In this document: piece by piece, positions 54,272 to 63,511 of the stretch
Numbering within the stretch: the stretch's first letter is position 1
Layout: each line of letters starts with the position of its first letter
Assembly (NCBI RefSeq): GCF_000337215.1
Contig: NZ_AOHZ01000041.1
Span: 205,843-269,842 of the forward strand
DNA from: Natronolimnohabitans innermongolicus JCM 12255
GTDB lineage: Archaea; Halobacteriota; Halobacteria; Halobacteriales; Natrialbaceae
DNA length: 64,000 nt
Direction of reading: 5' to 3'
Position numbers and translations under genes: made by a program
Notes under the pieces: generated by a model
What the model was told of the DNA's origin: nothing
What the model saw: only the letters and a program-made list of their open reading frames with translations
Databases searched by the model: none

Positions 54272-54351
54272 CGCGGAGAGAACGTCGCACGTCGAACACC
54301 AGCTGCCGGACGGTAAACGCCGACCGCGGACCGCCGAGCAACAAGATGCGC

Positions 54352-54888
54352 TCAGCGAGGCCGATGTGGCGCCGGCTCGGCGTCGACCAGCGAATCGCTC
54401 AGTTCCGTGAGATCGTCCTCGAGTTCCTGGTAGGCCGCCGACTCCTCGACGTTCTCGAGGGGCGCCTCGTCTTCCAGCGTCTCCATCTTGTTCGAGAGCG
54501 CGGCCAGCTCCCGGCGGCCGTCGCCGGCGTACCGCGACTGGACGCGAAGGTTTTCGATGATACGGGTCAGTTGCGCCCTCGAGACCGGCTTCGTCACGTA
54601 GTCGTCGATGTCCAGTTCGACGATATCGAGCCCGGGATCGACCGCCGTCACCATGATTACCCAACAGTCGTGACCCGCCGCTCGAATCCGCTCGAGCACC
54701 TCGTCGCCGTTGAGGTCCGGCATGTGGCGATCGAGCAGGACGACGTCGACCGCGGCGCTCATTTGCTCGAGCGCCGAGCGGCCGTCGTAGGCGGTCAGTA
54801 CGTCGTAATCCTCGTCGACCCACGTCGCATAGAGATCAGTGAGTTGACGCTCGTCGTCGACGACGAGGATCGTCGGTTTCGAAGACAT
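54352..54888 (-). CDS. Response regulator with HalX output domain
   Basis: A 178-residue protein. The receiver domain has Asp11/Asp12 (VVDDER), phospho-acceptor Asp53 (VVLLDRHMPDLNGDEVLER) and Lys near YVTKPVSRAQ. The C-terminal ~70 residues are the helical HalX output domain (NLRVQSRYAGDGRRELAALS, NKMETLEDEAPLENVEESA). HalX regulators occur mostly in haloarchaea and are linked to phosphorelay signalling. No histidine kinase is next to it, so the partner is elsewhere. It converges with the VTT-domain gene. Confidence 0.92.
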   Translation of the reverse strand: MSSKPTILVVDDERQLTDLYATWVDEDYDVLTAYDGRSALEQMSAAVDVVLLDRHMPDLNGDEVLERIRAAGHDCWVIMVTAVDPGLDIVELDIDDYVTKPVSRAQLTRIIENLRVQSRYAGDGRRELAALSNKMETLEDEAPLENVEESAAYQELEDDLTELSDSLVDAEPAPHRPR

Positions 54889-54970
54889 GCGATTGCTGGC
54901 CGAAAACAGACGCTATCGGGTTGTATCAGTACCGGGAGACTCACGGGCTGAGTCGGGCGGTGAGTCGCCG

Positions 54971-55144
54971 CTAGCGGAACGGATCGCTACAATCGATTAT
55001 CGGTCCGTGTTGCGGACAGACGTACTTGCAGTGGCGTTTGTACAGCGGTGCCTCGCAGTGCGGACAGGTCGGGGCACCACTCGAGGCGGTGTCCACTGTC
55101 GATTCGCTCGCTCCCGTCCCACTGTCCTCGTCGTCAGCGGCCAT
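54971..55144 (-). CDS. Very small zinc-finger protein (57 residues)
   Basis: Translation from ATG 55144 gives a 57-residue protein with an acidic Ser/Thr-rich start and a conserved-looking end: CPHC (27-30), then HCKYVCPQHGPIIDCSDPFR to the terminus. Four or more Cys plus two His give a likely Zn2+ site; the HCKYVCPxHG...DCSDPFR tail is typical of a widespread haloarchaeal small zinc-finger family. It is read on the same strand as the response regulator, 82 bp upstream of it. Function unknown. Confidence 0.85.
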   Translation of the reverse strand: MAADDEDSGTGASESTVDTASSGAPTCPHCEAPLYKRHCKYVCPQHGPIIDCSDPFR

Positions 55145-55270
55145 GGGACTGCTATCGGCCGACCGCGGCTAAGTTCTGGTGGTCGGACTCGAGTGTCACG
55201 TCGGTCGTCGCGAATCGAGAAATGAAATCGAAAAGTCCCAAAACGGGAGACTACGCGCTTCTACCGTCGC

Positions 55271-58200
55271 TCAACATTCGCTCCAGCCACAGGACTCACA
55301 GGTTTTGCACCCTTCCGAGAAGTACAGCGACATCGAACCGCAGTCGGGACACTCCGGCGACTCGCCGGCGTCGATGAGGTCCTGCGTCGCGTCGCTGTCG
55401 GCGTCGGTGGCGCCCCCGCTCTGGGCTGCCGCGCCGCCGTCTGTCTGCGGGCCGTCGTACTCGACCTCGGCGTCTGCCTCGGTCTCAGCCGACTCCTCGA
55501 GCGTCTGCTGTTTCGGGTACGGCTTGTCGATCTCGCCTTCGAGGTAGCGACGCATCGCGGTGCCGATGGCGTCCGGGATGGACTGGATCTGTTCGCCTTT
55601 GTCCCAGGCGACCTTCGGACTGCGCGTGCCACAGAGTTCGTCGACGATCTCCTCGGGATCGACGCCCGAGCGCAGCGAGGTCGAGATGACCTTCGCGAGC
55701 GCCTCGGTAAAGGAGTTCGTGAAGCCACCGGAGTGGCCGATGTTCGCGAACAGTTCGAACGGCTGGCCGGTCTCGGGGTCCTCGTTGATCGTCACGTAGA
55801 CCTTGCCGTAGCCGGTATCGATGCGCTGGCTAACGCCCTGCAAGGCGTCGGGTCGCTCGCGCTTCTCGGTGAAGTCGACCTGAACGGGCTCGGTGACGTC
55901 GTCCTCGGCGACCAGCGAACCGACATCCGCCTCGAGGACGTCCTGGACCTCCTCGCTCTCGAGGAAGGCCTCGAGACCGCCGAAGATCTCGTCGATCTGG
56001 TCGGCGAGCGCTTCCGCGGCTTCGGTCTCGTCGGCGAAGTCGGCGTTGTCGGCGCGGGTGGTCAGCACCTGCTTCGAGCGGGTGCCGTCGCGGTAGTAGG
56101 TGACGCCCTTGCCACCGTGCTCGTAGACCCACTCGAAGACTTCCTTGGCGTCCTCGAGCGTGGAGTCGTTGGGCGCGTTGACCGTCTTCGAGATGGCGGA
56201 GTCGACGCCCTCCTGGCAGGCACACTGGACGGCGGCGTGTTGTTTCGCCGAGAGATCCGACGTGATGACGAACAGTTCGCCGATCGAGTCGGGGACCGTC
56301 GAGAGCCCCTCGACGCCGTCGAACTGGTTGGTCGCCATCTGCTCTTGGGCCTCCTCCTTGACGGCGTCGACGTCGATGTCGTTGTCCTCCAGGACGCGCA
56401 GGAAGTAGTCGTCGAACTCGACTAACATCTCGTCGCCCTGAACGTCGTCGGTGACGTTCTTGTAGTAGGCGACGTTGTAGATGGGTTCGCAGCCGCCCGT
56501 GGTGTTGCCGACCATCGACGTCGTGCCGGTCGGGGCGATGGTCGTCACGTTGTGGTTGCGAATCGGGTAGCCGTCCGCCCAGTCGTCGGCGTCCTCGCCG
56601 GTCTGTTTCTCGAACCACTCGCGGTACTCCGTCGGCTCGGCGTACTTCGAGTCCTCCCAGTCGGCGAACGAGCCTCGCTCCGTCGCGAGCTCGTGGCTCT
56701 TTGCTTTCGCACCGTTGTTGATGTGGGTCATCAGCTGGCGGGCGACCTCGTTGCCCTCCTCGCTGCCGTACTTGATGCCCAGCTGGATGTACAGCTGTGC
56801 GAGACCCATGACGCCGAGGCCGATCTTGCGCATCTCCCGGACCTTCTGCTCGATCTCGGGGACCGGGAAGTCGCTCATCGTGACGACGTTCTCGAGGAAG
56901 CGCGTGCCGTACTCGATGCGATCGTCGAATTCCTCGTAGTCGATAGCCTCCGCTAAGAAGGCGTCGACGGCGTCTTCGAAGGAATCGTACTCGTCGGCGT
57001 GCTCCTCGGACCAGACGCGCCAGTCGGGTGCGCTCCGGTCGGCGAGCGTCGAGAGGTTGATGTGGCCGAGGTTACAGGCCTCGTGCTCCTCGAGGGGCTG
57101 TTCCCCGCAGTTGTGAACGATGAGACCGTTCGCGACGAACGAGTGCGTATCTGGCTCTGTTAGGTCGTAAACGGATTCGTGTCCATCGTGCTCGACGGTG
57201 TGAACAGTGGCCTCGAATCGCTCGCTGTACGGGCCACGGTCGTACTCCGAGAGACGCTGCTCGAGCGCTTCGCTCTTGTAATCGAGCAGGAACCCAATCT
57301 CGTCGGCGAACCGCTCGAGGTTGTCTTTGACGATAACGAGTTCGTGTTGTGCTTTCGTCTCGTACTCTTTTGTCCCGCCACGGCCATCGGAGAGCTCCCG
57401 ACTGCCAGCTTCCTTACGGTCTTTGTAGATCTTGCTTGCGATGCCGAAGTTGAGGAGTAACTGCTGAACTTCGCCGAGAAGATCGGAATCGGAACTCCAC
57501 AGACGAACCGAGACGCCCTTTTCGACGTTGCCCTGAACGCAACCATCCGCAGTGAACAGCGACTGAAGGAAACCGCGCGCCATCTCCTCGCTGCCGCGCA
57601 TCACTTCATCGGGAACCTGAAGCTTGTTTTCCGTCAGACCGACTTCTTCGGCGTACTCGTACAGACGAGTCGACCGAATTCGCTGCTCGATTGCCTGCGC
57701 ACCGCGGTAACCGTCGTCGCGGGAAATCGAGTTGACTCCAATCTCGTAGTTCGCGTTACCGAGCGGCTCACGAACGACTTCATTAACGTCATCAGCGAGC
57801 GCTTCGGATATTTCGGCATCGTCGTCGTAGAAGTTCAAGACGGCCCGCTCTTCACCGTGTTTGAGGTGGCCATCGCCGACGAGCCAGCCGAGTGTTCGAC
57901 CTTCTTTAGCGGTTCCGTGCTGACCGAATCCGCCTTTCCGGTTCTGTATATGAACCGTATCACCAGCATCGAGGTCCTGTGCTTCGACCCAGCCGTCGTC
58001 AGTCATGACGCGGTGGTCTGCAGTAAGTCGAAGCTCGTACCCTTCTTCGGTCGTCAGTTTGTAGACGTCTTTCTCGCCGGTTTTGTAGACGCTACTGGCT
58101 TCTTTGACCGAATCCTCGCTGAGCCGGCCGTCGACAACGACATCAGTTGCGACACCCTGCTCGTACAGCTCTTCTGCAGGGACGAGACCACGCTCGGTGC

Positions 58201-59524
58201 TTATGAGCGTATCACCAGTGACACACGGATTGGTCGCGAGAATTCGGTGGTCGTCCTGTTTCTCGACGTCGAAGGAGTGTTCCTTGTTCACTCGCTCGAG
58301 ATAGATCACTCCCGGTTCGCCGTTTTCGTGGGCGCCTTCGACGATGCGCTCCCAGACGAGTTCGGCGGGGATCGACAGCGGCTCGCCGACCTCGACGTGT
58401 TCGCCGAGGTCGTAGCGGCTGTACATTTCCTTGGTCTCTTCCGTCGCGATGTGGGGCTCTTCGGTTCGCGGGTTGGTGAAGGTGTACTCCTCGTCGTTGA
58501 GGACGGCCTCCATGAAGTCGTCGGTGACGCCGACGGAGATGTTGAAATTCGAGAGGTGGCCCTCGACGGCGTTTCGCAGGTGCTTTGGCACCCGACCGTC
58601 CTCGTCGATGAGGCTGCGGGCCTCCTCTAAGGCTTCGCTGAAGGAGGTGTAGGTGTAGTCGTCGGGGTCGTTGAGTCGCAGACAGTGAGCCAGCGAGACG
58701 TCCTTGTTCTTGGCGTGGATGAACTCGATGACGTCGGGGTGGGAGATACGCATGATGCCCATCTGGGCGCCGCGTCGGGTGCCTCCCTGGGCGATGGTCT
58801 CACAGAGCTGGTCGTAGGTCCGCATGAACGTGATCGGTCCCGAGGCGATGCCGCCCGTCGAACCGACCGCGTCGCCGTAGGGACGAAGCTGCCAGAAACC
58901 GTAGCCGACGCCGCCGCCGGACTGGAAGACCTCCGCGGCCTTCTTTGCCGTCTCGTGGATGTCCGAGAGGTCGTCGTCGGGGCTCATGACGAAACAGGCA
59001 GAGAGCTGCTGAAGCTCGTCGCCCGCGTTCATCAGGGTCGGCGAGTTCGGCATAAAGGAGAGACTCTCCATTCCCTCGGTGAACGTGTCGGCGACGTCCT
59101 CGACGTGTTCGCGAACCTCGTCGGGGAGTTCGGGGACGACGGTGTCGTAGGCGAACTTGTTGACGTTGTACTCGGTCAGTGTCGTCTCCGCGTCCGAGTC
59201 GGCCGTTACGCCGGTACCGAAGACCTCCTCGGCGAGTTCGTCTCGTCGCGGGTGGTCGGGTTTGAGCTGGTCGGGCGTGACCGTGATCTCGAGGTCGCGT
59301 TTTTCGGCCTCGTAGACGGCCTCCGCGAGGGCGATATTCTTGCCGACGCGATCGAAGAGATCTTCCTGCTCTTCGATGAGTTCGCCGTCCGCGTCCTTGC
59401 GGAGATACCGCGCCGGCAGAATGTTCTGGTAGGCGTTGTCGGTCAGGCGCTCCTCGAGCGTCTCGCCCTCGGTGCGCTTGATCGGGAGGGTCAGTTCTTC
59501 CGCGGAGAGTTCCGAGCCGCTCAT
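55271..59524 (-). CDS. nrdJ: Adenosylcobalamin-dependent (class II) ribonucleotide reductase containing an intein
   Basis: The 1417-residue precursor (1044 after splicing) starts like class II NrdJ (LPIKRTEGETLEERLTDNAY, FMPNSPTLMNAGDELQQLS) and ends with the zinc-ribbon-like tail CPDCGSMSLYFSEGCKTCES and CGWSEC. It makes dNTP precursors from ribonucleotides with B12 radical chemistry and works in air or without it. An intein (residues 433-805) interrupts the active-site motif NP-CGEQ, directly before the catalytic Cys. Other conserved parts are GIASGPITFMRTYDQLC and APTGTTSMVGNTTGGCEPIY. The promoter region upstream has repeat boxes. Confidence 0.95.
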   Translation of the reverse strand: MSGSELSAEELTLPIKRTEGETLEERLTDNAYQNILPARYLRKDADGELIEEQEDLFDRVGKNIALAEAVYEAEKRDLEITVTPDQLKPDHPRRDELAEEVFGTGVTADSDAETTLTEYNVNKFAYDTVVPELPDEVREHVEDVADTFTEGMESLSFMPNSPTLMNAGDELQQLSACFVMSPDDDLSDIHETAKKAAEVFQSGGGVGYGFWQLRPYGDAVGSTGGIASGPITFMRTYDQLCETIAQGGTRRGAQMGIMRISHPDVIEFIHAKNKDVSLAHCLRLNDPDDYTYTSFSEALEEARSLIDEDGRVPKHLRNAVEGHLSNFNISVGVTDDFMEAVLNDEEYTFTNPRTEEPHIATEETKEMYSRYDLGEHVEVGEPLSIPAELVWERIVEGAHENGEPGVIYLERVNKEHSFDVEKQDDHRILATNPCVTGDTLISTERGLVPAEELYEQGVATDVVVDGRLSEDSVKEASSVYKTGEKDVYKLTTEEGYELRLTADHRVMTDDGWVEAQDLDAGDTVHIQNRKGGFGQHGTAKEGRTLGWLVGDGHLKHGEERAVLNFYDDDAEISEALADDVNEVVREPLGNANYEIGVNSISRDDGYRGAQAIEQRIRSTRLYEYAEEVGLTENKLQVPDEVMRGSEEMARGFLQSLFTADGCVQGNVEKGVSVRLWSSDSDLLGEVQQLLLNFGIASKIYKDRKEAGSRELSDGRGGTKEYETKAQHELVIVKDNLERFADEIGFLLDYKSEALEQRLSEYDRGPYSERFEATVHTVEHDGHESVYDLTEPDTHSFVANGLIVHNCGEQPLEEHEACNLGHINLSTLADRSAPDWRVWSEEHADEYDSFEDAVDAFLAEAIDYEEFDDRIEYGTRFLENVVTMSDFPVPEIEQKVREMRKIGLGVMGLAQLYIQLGIKYGSEEGNEVARQLMTHINNGAKAKSHELATERGSFADWEDSKYAEPTEYREWFEKQTGEDADDWADGYPIRNHNVTTIAPTGTTSMVGNTTGGCEPIYNVAYYKNVTDDVQGDEMLVEFDDYFLRVLEDNDIDVDAVKEEAQEQMATNQFDGVEGLSTVPDSIGELFVITSDLSAKQHAAVQCACQEGVDSAISKTVNAPNDSTLEDAKEVFEWVYEHGGKGVTYYRDGTRSKQVLTTRADNADFADETEAAEALADQIDEIFGGLEAFLESEEVQDVLEADVGSLVAEDDVTEPVQVDFTEKRERPDALQGVSQRIDTGYGKVYVTINEDPETGQPFELFANIGHSGGFTNSFTEALAKVISTSLRSGVDPEEIVDELCGTRSPKVAWDKGEQIQSIPDAIGTAMRRYLEGEIDKPYPKQQTLEESAETEADAEVEYDGPQTDGGAAAQSGGATDADSDATQDLIDAGESPECPDCGSMSLYFSEGCKTCESCGWSEC
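57110..58228 (-). mobile_element. Intein with LAGLIDADG homing endonuclease in nrdJ
   Basis: Intein residues 433-805 (373 aa). It begins with CVTGDTLISTERGLVPAEEL (block A, Cys1), has a block-B-like TADHRVMTDDG, two LAGLIDADG-type endonuclease helices (LGWLVGDGHL and GFLQSLFTADGCV), and ends with HSFVANGLIVHN (blocks F and G), followed by the extein C of CGEQ. So it is a full, probably active, bifunctional intein. It sits at the radical Cys, a known hot spot for ribonucleotide reductase inteins. Confidence 0.93.
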
Positions 59525-60041
59525 GCGCGGGTCACCTCGGCGTTGCCCCGCCGGAGGGTGGCGATTCTGGCGTGAATCCGGGTCCTGGGTCTCATTGTTC
59601 GTGACGAAGGTTCGGTAGTCATCGAGCCATCTTAAAACCGGGTGTTGTTGTCCTGCTTTTCTTGTATTAGGACAATTCTGGTTGTATAGATGACTCTGTT
59701 GTCCTGACGTTTCGAGTCCGACCGTGACGTCCGACTCGGTCGTGACCGTGGTTGTACGCCACTACAACGCGGACGGTCTTAACGATTTTCAGAGCGAACT
59801 GAAAGTAGTCCCAACCGCCAGATACGTGACTCGTTCTGGTAGTCACAGTTTCATCGTGTCGGCGCTCTCTCGTCGGATGTAGTGGCCGCTGAACGTCACT
59901 GCACACCGATCGTCGGATCACGTCGCGATCGATGCGTACTCGTCTCGATGGTGACGATACCTTCCCCAGTAGAACTGTGTTTGTGACTGATCACTCATCA
60001 CATCCAGAAAGATTACGTAGCTGTAGGACAGGGGGTATCGT
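59525..60041. promoter_or_regulatory. nrdJ upstream region: TATA box, three TTGTCCT boxes and a dyad
   Basis: Read on the minus strand, TTTTAAG (59631-59637) is a TATA-like element about 110 bp from ATG 59524. TTGTCCT occurs at 59648-59654, in inverted form AGGACAA at 59669-59675, and again at 59699-59705, just upstream of TATA, as expected for an activator or repressor site. Further up, GTTGTA and TACAAC (59752-59769 region) form another dyad. The rest (about 59780-60041) holds no gene I support; open frames on the minus strand lack conservation. Confidence 0.6.
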
Positions 60042-60224
60042 ATGCTCGATCCGTTGACTTCATCGACCGCCCTGCTGGTCCTCGCAGCCCTGGCCGCCTT
60101 CGCCGTCGCGATTATCGCGATCCGTATTGCGATCAAACTGGCTATCCGCGTCGGCCTCGTCGCCGCCGTCGTCCTCGCCGCCCTGTGGGCGACCGGGACC
60201 CTCGAGTTGCTCCCCGGCGTCTGA
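60042..60224 (+). CDS. Small hydrophobic membrane protein
   Basis: A 60-residue protein that is mostly two hydrophobic stretches (LLVLAALAAFAVAIIAIRIA and LVAAVVLAALWATGTLELL) separated by a short basic hinge IKLAIRVG. The function is unknown to me, and such short open frames can be chance; the even codon bias and a preceding AT-rich region make it plausible. It is divergent from nrdJ and convergent with trpG. Confidence 0.55.
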   Translation: MLDPLTSSTALLVLAALAAFAVAIIAIRIAIKLAIRVGLVAAVVLAALWATGTLELLPGV

Positions 60225-60353
60225 ACTGCCAGACGGCCATCGAACGCGCGATAGATCTGACTCGACTATCTCGATTCGTTTTTTCGCCGTCCCTACTCGA
60301 GCGCTGCGACTCGAAGTCGGCGCTACCATCGCCAAAATCAGAGCAAAACCGGA

Positions 60354-61079
60354 CTATTCGATGGTGGCGTCGTGACACGCACTCACGGACGCGAGGAAAT
60401 TTTCGATTACGTCGTGGCCCGCGGCCGTGAGGACGCTCTCGGGGTGGAACTGCACGGCCTCGATCGGATGCTCTCGGTGGCGGACGCCCATCACGAGCGT
60501 CTCCCCGTCGTTTTGTGACGCCGCCACAGAGCCAGCGTCGCTGTCTCTCGAAGGACTGTGTTCCGCGCTGTGTTCGGCCGTCGCCGTGACCTCGAAACAG
60601 TCGGGTACCTCGGTCGCGACCAGCGAGTGGTACCGTCCTGCGCGCAGCCCCTGCTCGAGGCCAGCGAAGACGCCCTCGCCGTCGTGGTCGACCGCGGAGG
60701 CCTTGCCGTGGATCGGATCCGGCGCCCGACCGATCGTGCCGCCGTACTCGTAGACGGCCGCCTCGAGCCCGAGGCAGACGCCAAGCGTCGGGACGTCGGG
60801 GCTCACCTCGCGGAGAACGTCCATCGTGACGCCCACGTCGCGGTCGTTCTTCGGATGGCCCGGCCCTGGACTGATGATGATCGCGTCCGGATCGACGGCC
60901 CGAACCGCCTTGAGCGAGGCGGTGTTTTTCAGCACCTCGGTCTCGGTTCCCTCCTGCTGGCTGACGTACTCGACGAGGTTGTACGTAAAGGAGTCGTAGT
61001 TGTCGATGAACAGAACCGAAAGTGGCTCCGCGTCGCTCGATTCGGCCTCGCCAGCATCCGTTTCGACGGGCGGACTCAT
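60354..61079 (-). CDS. trpG: Anthranilate synthase component II (glutamine amidotransferase)
   Basis: A 241-residue class I amidotransferase: VLFIDNYDSFTYNLVEYVSQ at the start, ISPGPGHPKND, the nucleophile Cys in GVCLGLEAA (residues about 98-106) and the histidine in AVQFHPESVLT. It supplies ammonia from glutamine to TrpE. The His of the usual CLGHQ motif is Leu here (CLGLE). An acidic Ser/Asp-rich insert (about 180-200) precedes the last strands. It overlaps trpE by 4 bp (ATGA) and ends the trpD-F-E-G operon. Confidence 0.94.
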   Translation of the reverse strand: MSPPVETDAGEAESSDAEPLSVLFIDNYDSFTYNLVEYVSQQEGTETEVLKNTASLKAVRAVDPDAIIISPGPGHPKNDRDVGVTMDVLREVSPDVPTLGVCLGLEAAVYEYGGTIGRAPDPIHGKASAVDHDGEGVFAGLEQGLRAGRYHSLVATEVPDCFEVTATAEHSAEHSPSRDSDAGSVAASQNDGETLVMGVRHREHPIEAVQFHPESVLTAAGHDVIENFLASVSACHDATIE

Positions 61080-62839
61080 CGACCCACCTCCGGCGCGGAT
61101 TCGGACTCGTGGGCAGCGTCGTCCCCGTTATCACCACTCCCGCCCGGCAGTTCGATCGCCTCGAGCGCCGCCAGTACGCCGCCCATCTTCTGTTCCGTCT
61201 CCTCGTACTCGGCGGTCGGATCGCTGTCGGCGACCAGGCCGGCGCCGGCCCGGACGGTGATCCGATCCAGTTCGCCACCCGGCCGGCTCCCGTCCGTCCG
61301 CTCGGCTGTCTCGGGTGGCGCCACACCGCCCTCGACGGTCGCGGTCCGGATCACGATCGCGAAGTCCGCGTCGCCACACCAGGAGTAGTAGCCGACACCG
61401 CCGCCGTAGAGACCGCGAGGCTCGAGTTCGAGATCGTCGATGATCTCCATCGCACGGACCTTCGGCGCGCCCGAGAGCGTCCCCGCGGGGAACGAGGCGC
61501 GGGTCGCGTCGAAGGCGTCCGCGTCCCCAGCTAACTCGCCCGTCACCGTCGACTCGATGTGCTGGACGTGGCTGTACTTGAGGACGTTCATGAACTCGTC
61601 GACGCGGACCGATCCCGCCTCCGACACTCGGCGAACGTCGTTTCGTGCCAGATCGACGAGCATCGTGTGCTCGGCGCGTTCCTTCTCGTCAGCCAGCATC
61701 TCGCCGGCGAGTCGCCGATCTTCGACCGGACTCGTGCCGCGGTCGCAGGTCCCGGCGATCGGATTCGACATGACCTCGCGACCGCGGACGGAGACCAGCG
61801 TCTCGGGACTCGCGCCGACGACAGTTAGGTCGTCGTGCTCAAGTAGGTACATGTACGGCGACGGGTTGACTTCCCGCATCGCCTCGTAGAAACCGAGCGG
61901 ATCAACATCGCCGTAGAGTTCTCGCGTCCGGGAGACGACGCCCTGGTAGATGTCGCCGTCCAGAACGTGCTCTTTGGCCCGGCGGACGCTCTCTTCGTAC
62001 TCGTCTTTCGGCCCCGCGACTTCCGTCTCGCGAACGAATCCGCCCGTCTCGGGCGCCTCGGCTTCGCGAAGCGTTTCGGCGACCGCGGCGGCCTCCTCGA
62101 GCAGTGCGTCGTAGACCGCATCCGGATCGTCGTCGGCCTCGATAATCGGCGTACAGTCGAACGAAATCGTCCCGTCGCGCTCGTCGAACGCGAGCGTCTT
62201 CGTCGTCAGGACGAACTGCGCGTCCGGGAACCGCGAATCGGGACGTTCGAGTCCGACCTCCTCGAGCCAGAGGTCGTAGACGGCGTCGTAGGCGAGAAAC
62301 CCGACGAGTCCGCCGGTCAGGTGCTGACGGTCGTGGTCGGGCGCGTTCGCGAAGTGAACGTCGGGCATCGCCGCGCGCAACGCGTCGACCGTATCGTCCT
62401 CGTCGGCGTCGGTCGTCTCGATCAACTCGAGCGGCGCGTCGGGATCCAGCGCGTCGACGGTCGTCCCGTCGGGTTCGACCGTCACGACGGCGTCCGGATC
62501 GTAGCCGACGTACGAGTAACGCGCATGACGATCCGCCTGCGCCGAACTCGGACGGAAGGCACCGTCGGGGTCACTCGAGGCCGTCTTTTCCGCGCTCTCG
62601 AGGAGGAACGCGTACGGTGAGCGCTCGCAGTCGCTCGACGCCGAACGTCCGGTGAGTGCGGCGTAGGCCGACAGCGGAGTCGTCTCGACGTCCAGCGTCG
62701 CAACGGCCCGAACGACGACGGGGTCGTCTCCCGCCGTCTCCGCATACTCTCGGAACGTCTCGCGGTCGATGTCGAACGCGGAATCAGCCGCGCGGTCTCC
62801 GCGTCTCTCTTCGTCGGCGGCGCTATCTGCGTTCGTCAT
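61076..62839 (-). CDS. trpE: Anthranilate synthase component I
   Basis: A 587-residue chorismate-utilising enzyme. Motifs include FLAYDAVYDLWLEEVGLERP in the N-terminal part, VLDGDIYQGVVSRTRELYGD, SPYMYLLEHDD, PIAGTCDRG, LVDLARNDVRRVSEAGSVRV and LSGAPKVRAMEIID. It converts chorismate and ammonia (or glutamine with TrpG) to anthranilate. The N-terminal ~40 residues are acidic and extra. It overlaps both neighbours by 4 bp, so trpF, trpE and trpG are tightly coupled. A feedback (tryptophan) site is likely but not mapped here. Confidence 0.95.
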   Translation of the reverse strand: MTNADSAADEERRGDRAADSAFDIDRETFREYAETAGDDPVVVRAVATLDVETTPLSAYAALTGRSASSDCERSPYAFLLESAEKTASSDPDGAFRPSSAQADRHARYSYVGYDPDAVVTVEPDGTTVDALDPDAPLELIETTDADEDDTVDALRAAMPDVHFANAPDHDRQHLTGGLVGFLAYDAVYDLWLEEVGLERPDSRFPDAQFVLTTKTLAFDERDGTISFDCTPIIEADDDPDAVYDALLEEAAAVAETLREAEAPETGGFVRETEVAGPKDEYEESVRRAKEHVLDGDIYQGVVSRTRELYGDVDPLGFYEAMREVNPSPYMYLLEHDDLTVVGASPETLVSVRGREVMSNPIAGTCDRGTSPVEDRRLAGEMLADEKERAEHTMLVDLARNDVRRVSEAGSVRVDEFMNVLKYSHVQHIESTVTGELAGDADAFDATRASFPAGTLSGAPKVRAMEIIDDLELEPRGLYGGGVGYYSWCGDADFAIVIRTATVEGGVAPPETAERTDGSRPGGELDRITVRAGAGLVADSDPTAEYEETEQKMGGVLAALEAIELPGGSGDNGDDAAHESESAPEVGR

Positions 62840-63510
62840 AGGTTGACTGGTGTCTCGTGGTCCGCCGTTCGCTGTGCGGCTTTCGCACGGTCGACGAACG
62901 CGGACACGGCGTCGTGATCTTTCACACCCCCGCTCGCCTCGACGCCGCTCGCGACGTCGACGGCGAAGGGATCGACCGTCCGAACGGCGTTCGCGACGTT
63001 CTCGGGCGTCAGCCCGCCGGCGAGGATCAACGGCGACTCGAGTTCGGCCGCCACGTCTCTCGTCCGATCCCAGTCGTGCGTCTCACCGGTTCCTCCACCG
63101 CCGTCCGCTGCGGGCGTATCGACGAGCACGCCGTCGACGAGTTCGTCGTAGGCCGCGAGCTCGAGTTCTGGGACATCGTCGGCGCCGACGGCGAGCAGGA
63201 ACTGCGCGTCGATCGACGCATGGAGTTCGGCGACCTCGTCGACTGCAGGCGTTCCGTGATGCTGGATCGCGTCCGGCTCGACACGCTCCTCGAGGTCGGA
63301 TACCTTCGTCGGATCCTCGCCCATCGTCACGAGTACGCTCGTCACGAACGGCGGGACACTCGCAGCGAGCTCGCGCGCCCGATCGATCGACACTTCGCGG
63401 GGCGTCTCGACGGGCACGTCACAGATGATCCCGACCGCGTCAGCGCCCGCGTCGACGGCTGCCTCGAGGTCGTCCTCGCGCGTGAGTCCACAGACCTTGA
63501 CGCGAGTCAT
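62836..63510 (-). CDS. trpF: Phosphoribosylanthranilate isomerase
   Basis: A 224-residue (beta/alpha)8 barrel with MTRVKVCGLTREDDLEAAVD (KVCG motif with catalytic Cys), ADAVGIICD, DAIQHHG and GVLVDTPA...GGTGETHDW, LILAGGLTPENV and VDVASGVE (catalytic Asp region). It turns phosphoribosyl-anthranilate to CdRP in tryptophan synthesis. ATG 63510 is used since it gives the family N-terminus; it follows trpD by one base. Confidence 0.95.
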   Translation of the reverse strand: MTRVKVCGLTREDDLEAAVDAGADAVGIICDVPVETPREVSIDRARELAASVPPFVTSVLVTMGEDPTKVSDLEERVEPDAIQHHGTPAVDEVAELHASIDAQFLLAVGADDVPELELAAYDELVDGVLVDTPAADGGGGTGETHDWDRTRDVAAELESPLILAGGLTPENVANAVRTVDPFAVDVASGVEASGGVKDHDAVSAFVDRAKAAQRTADHETPVNL

Positions 63511-63511
63511 C

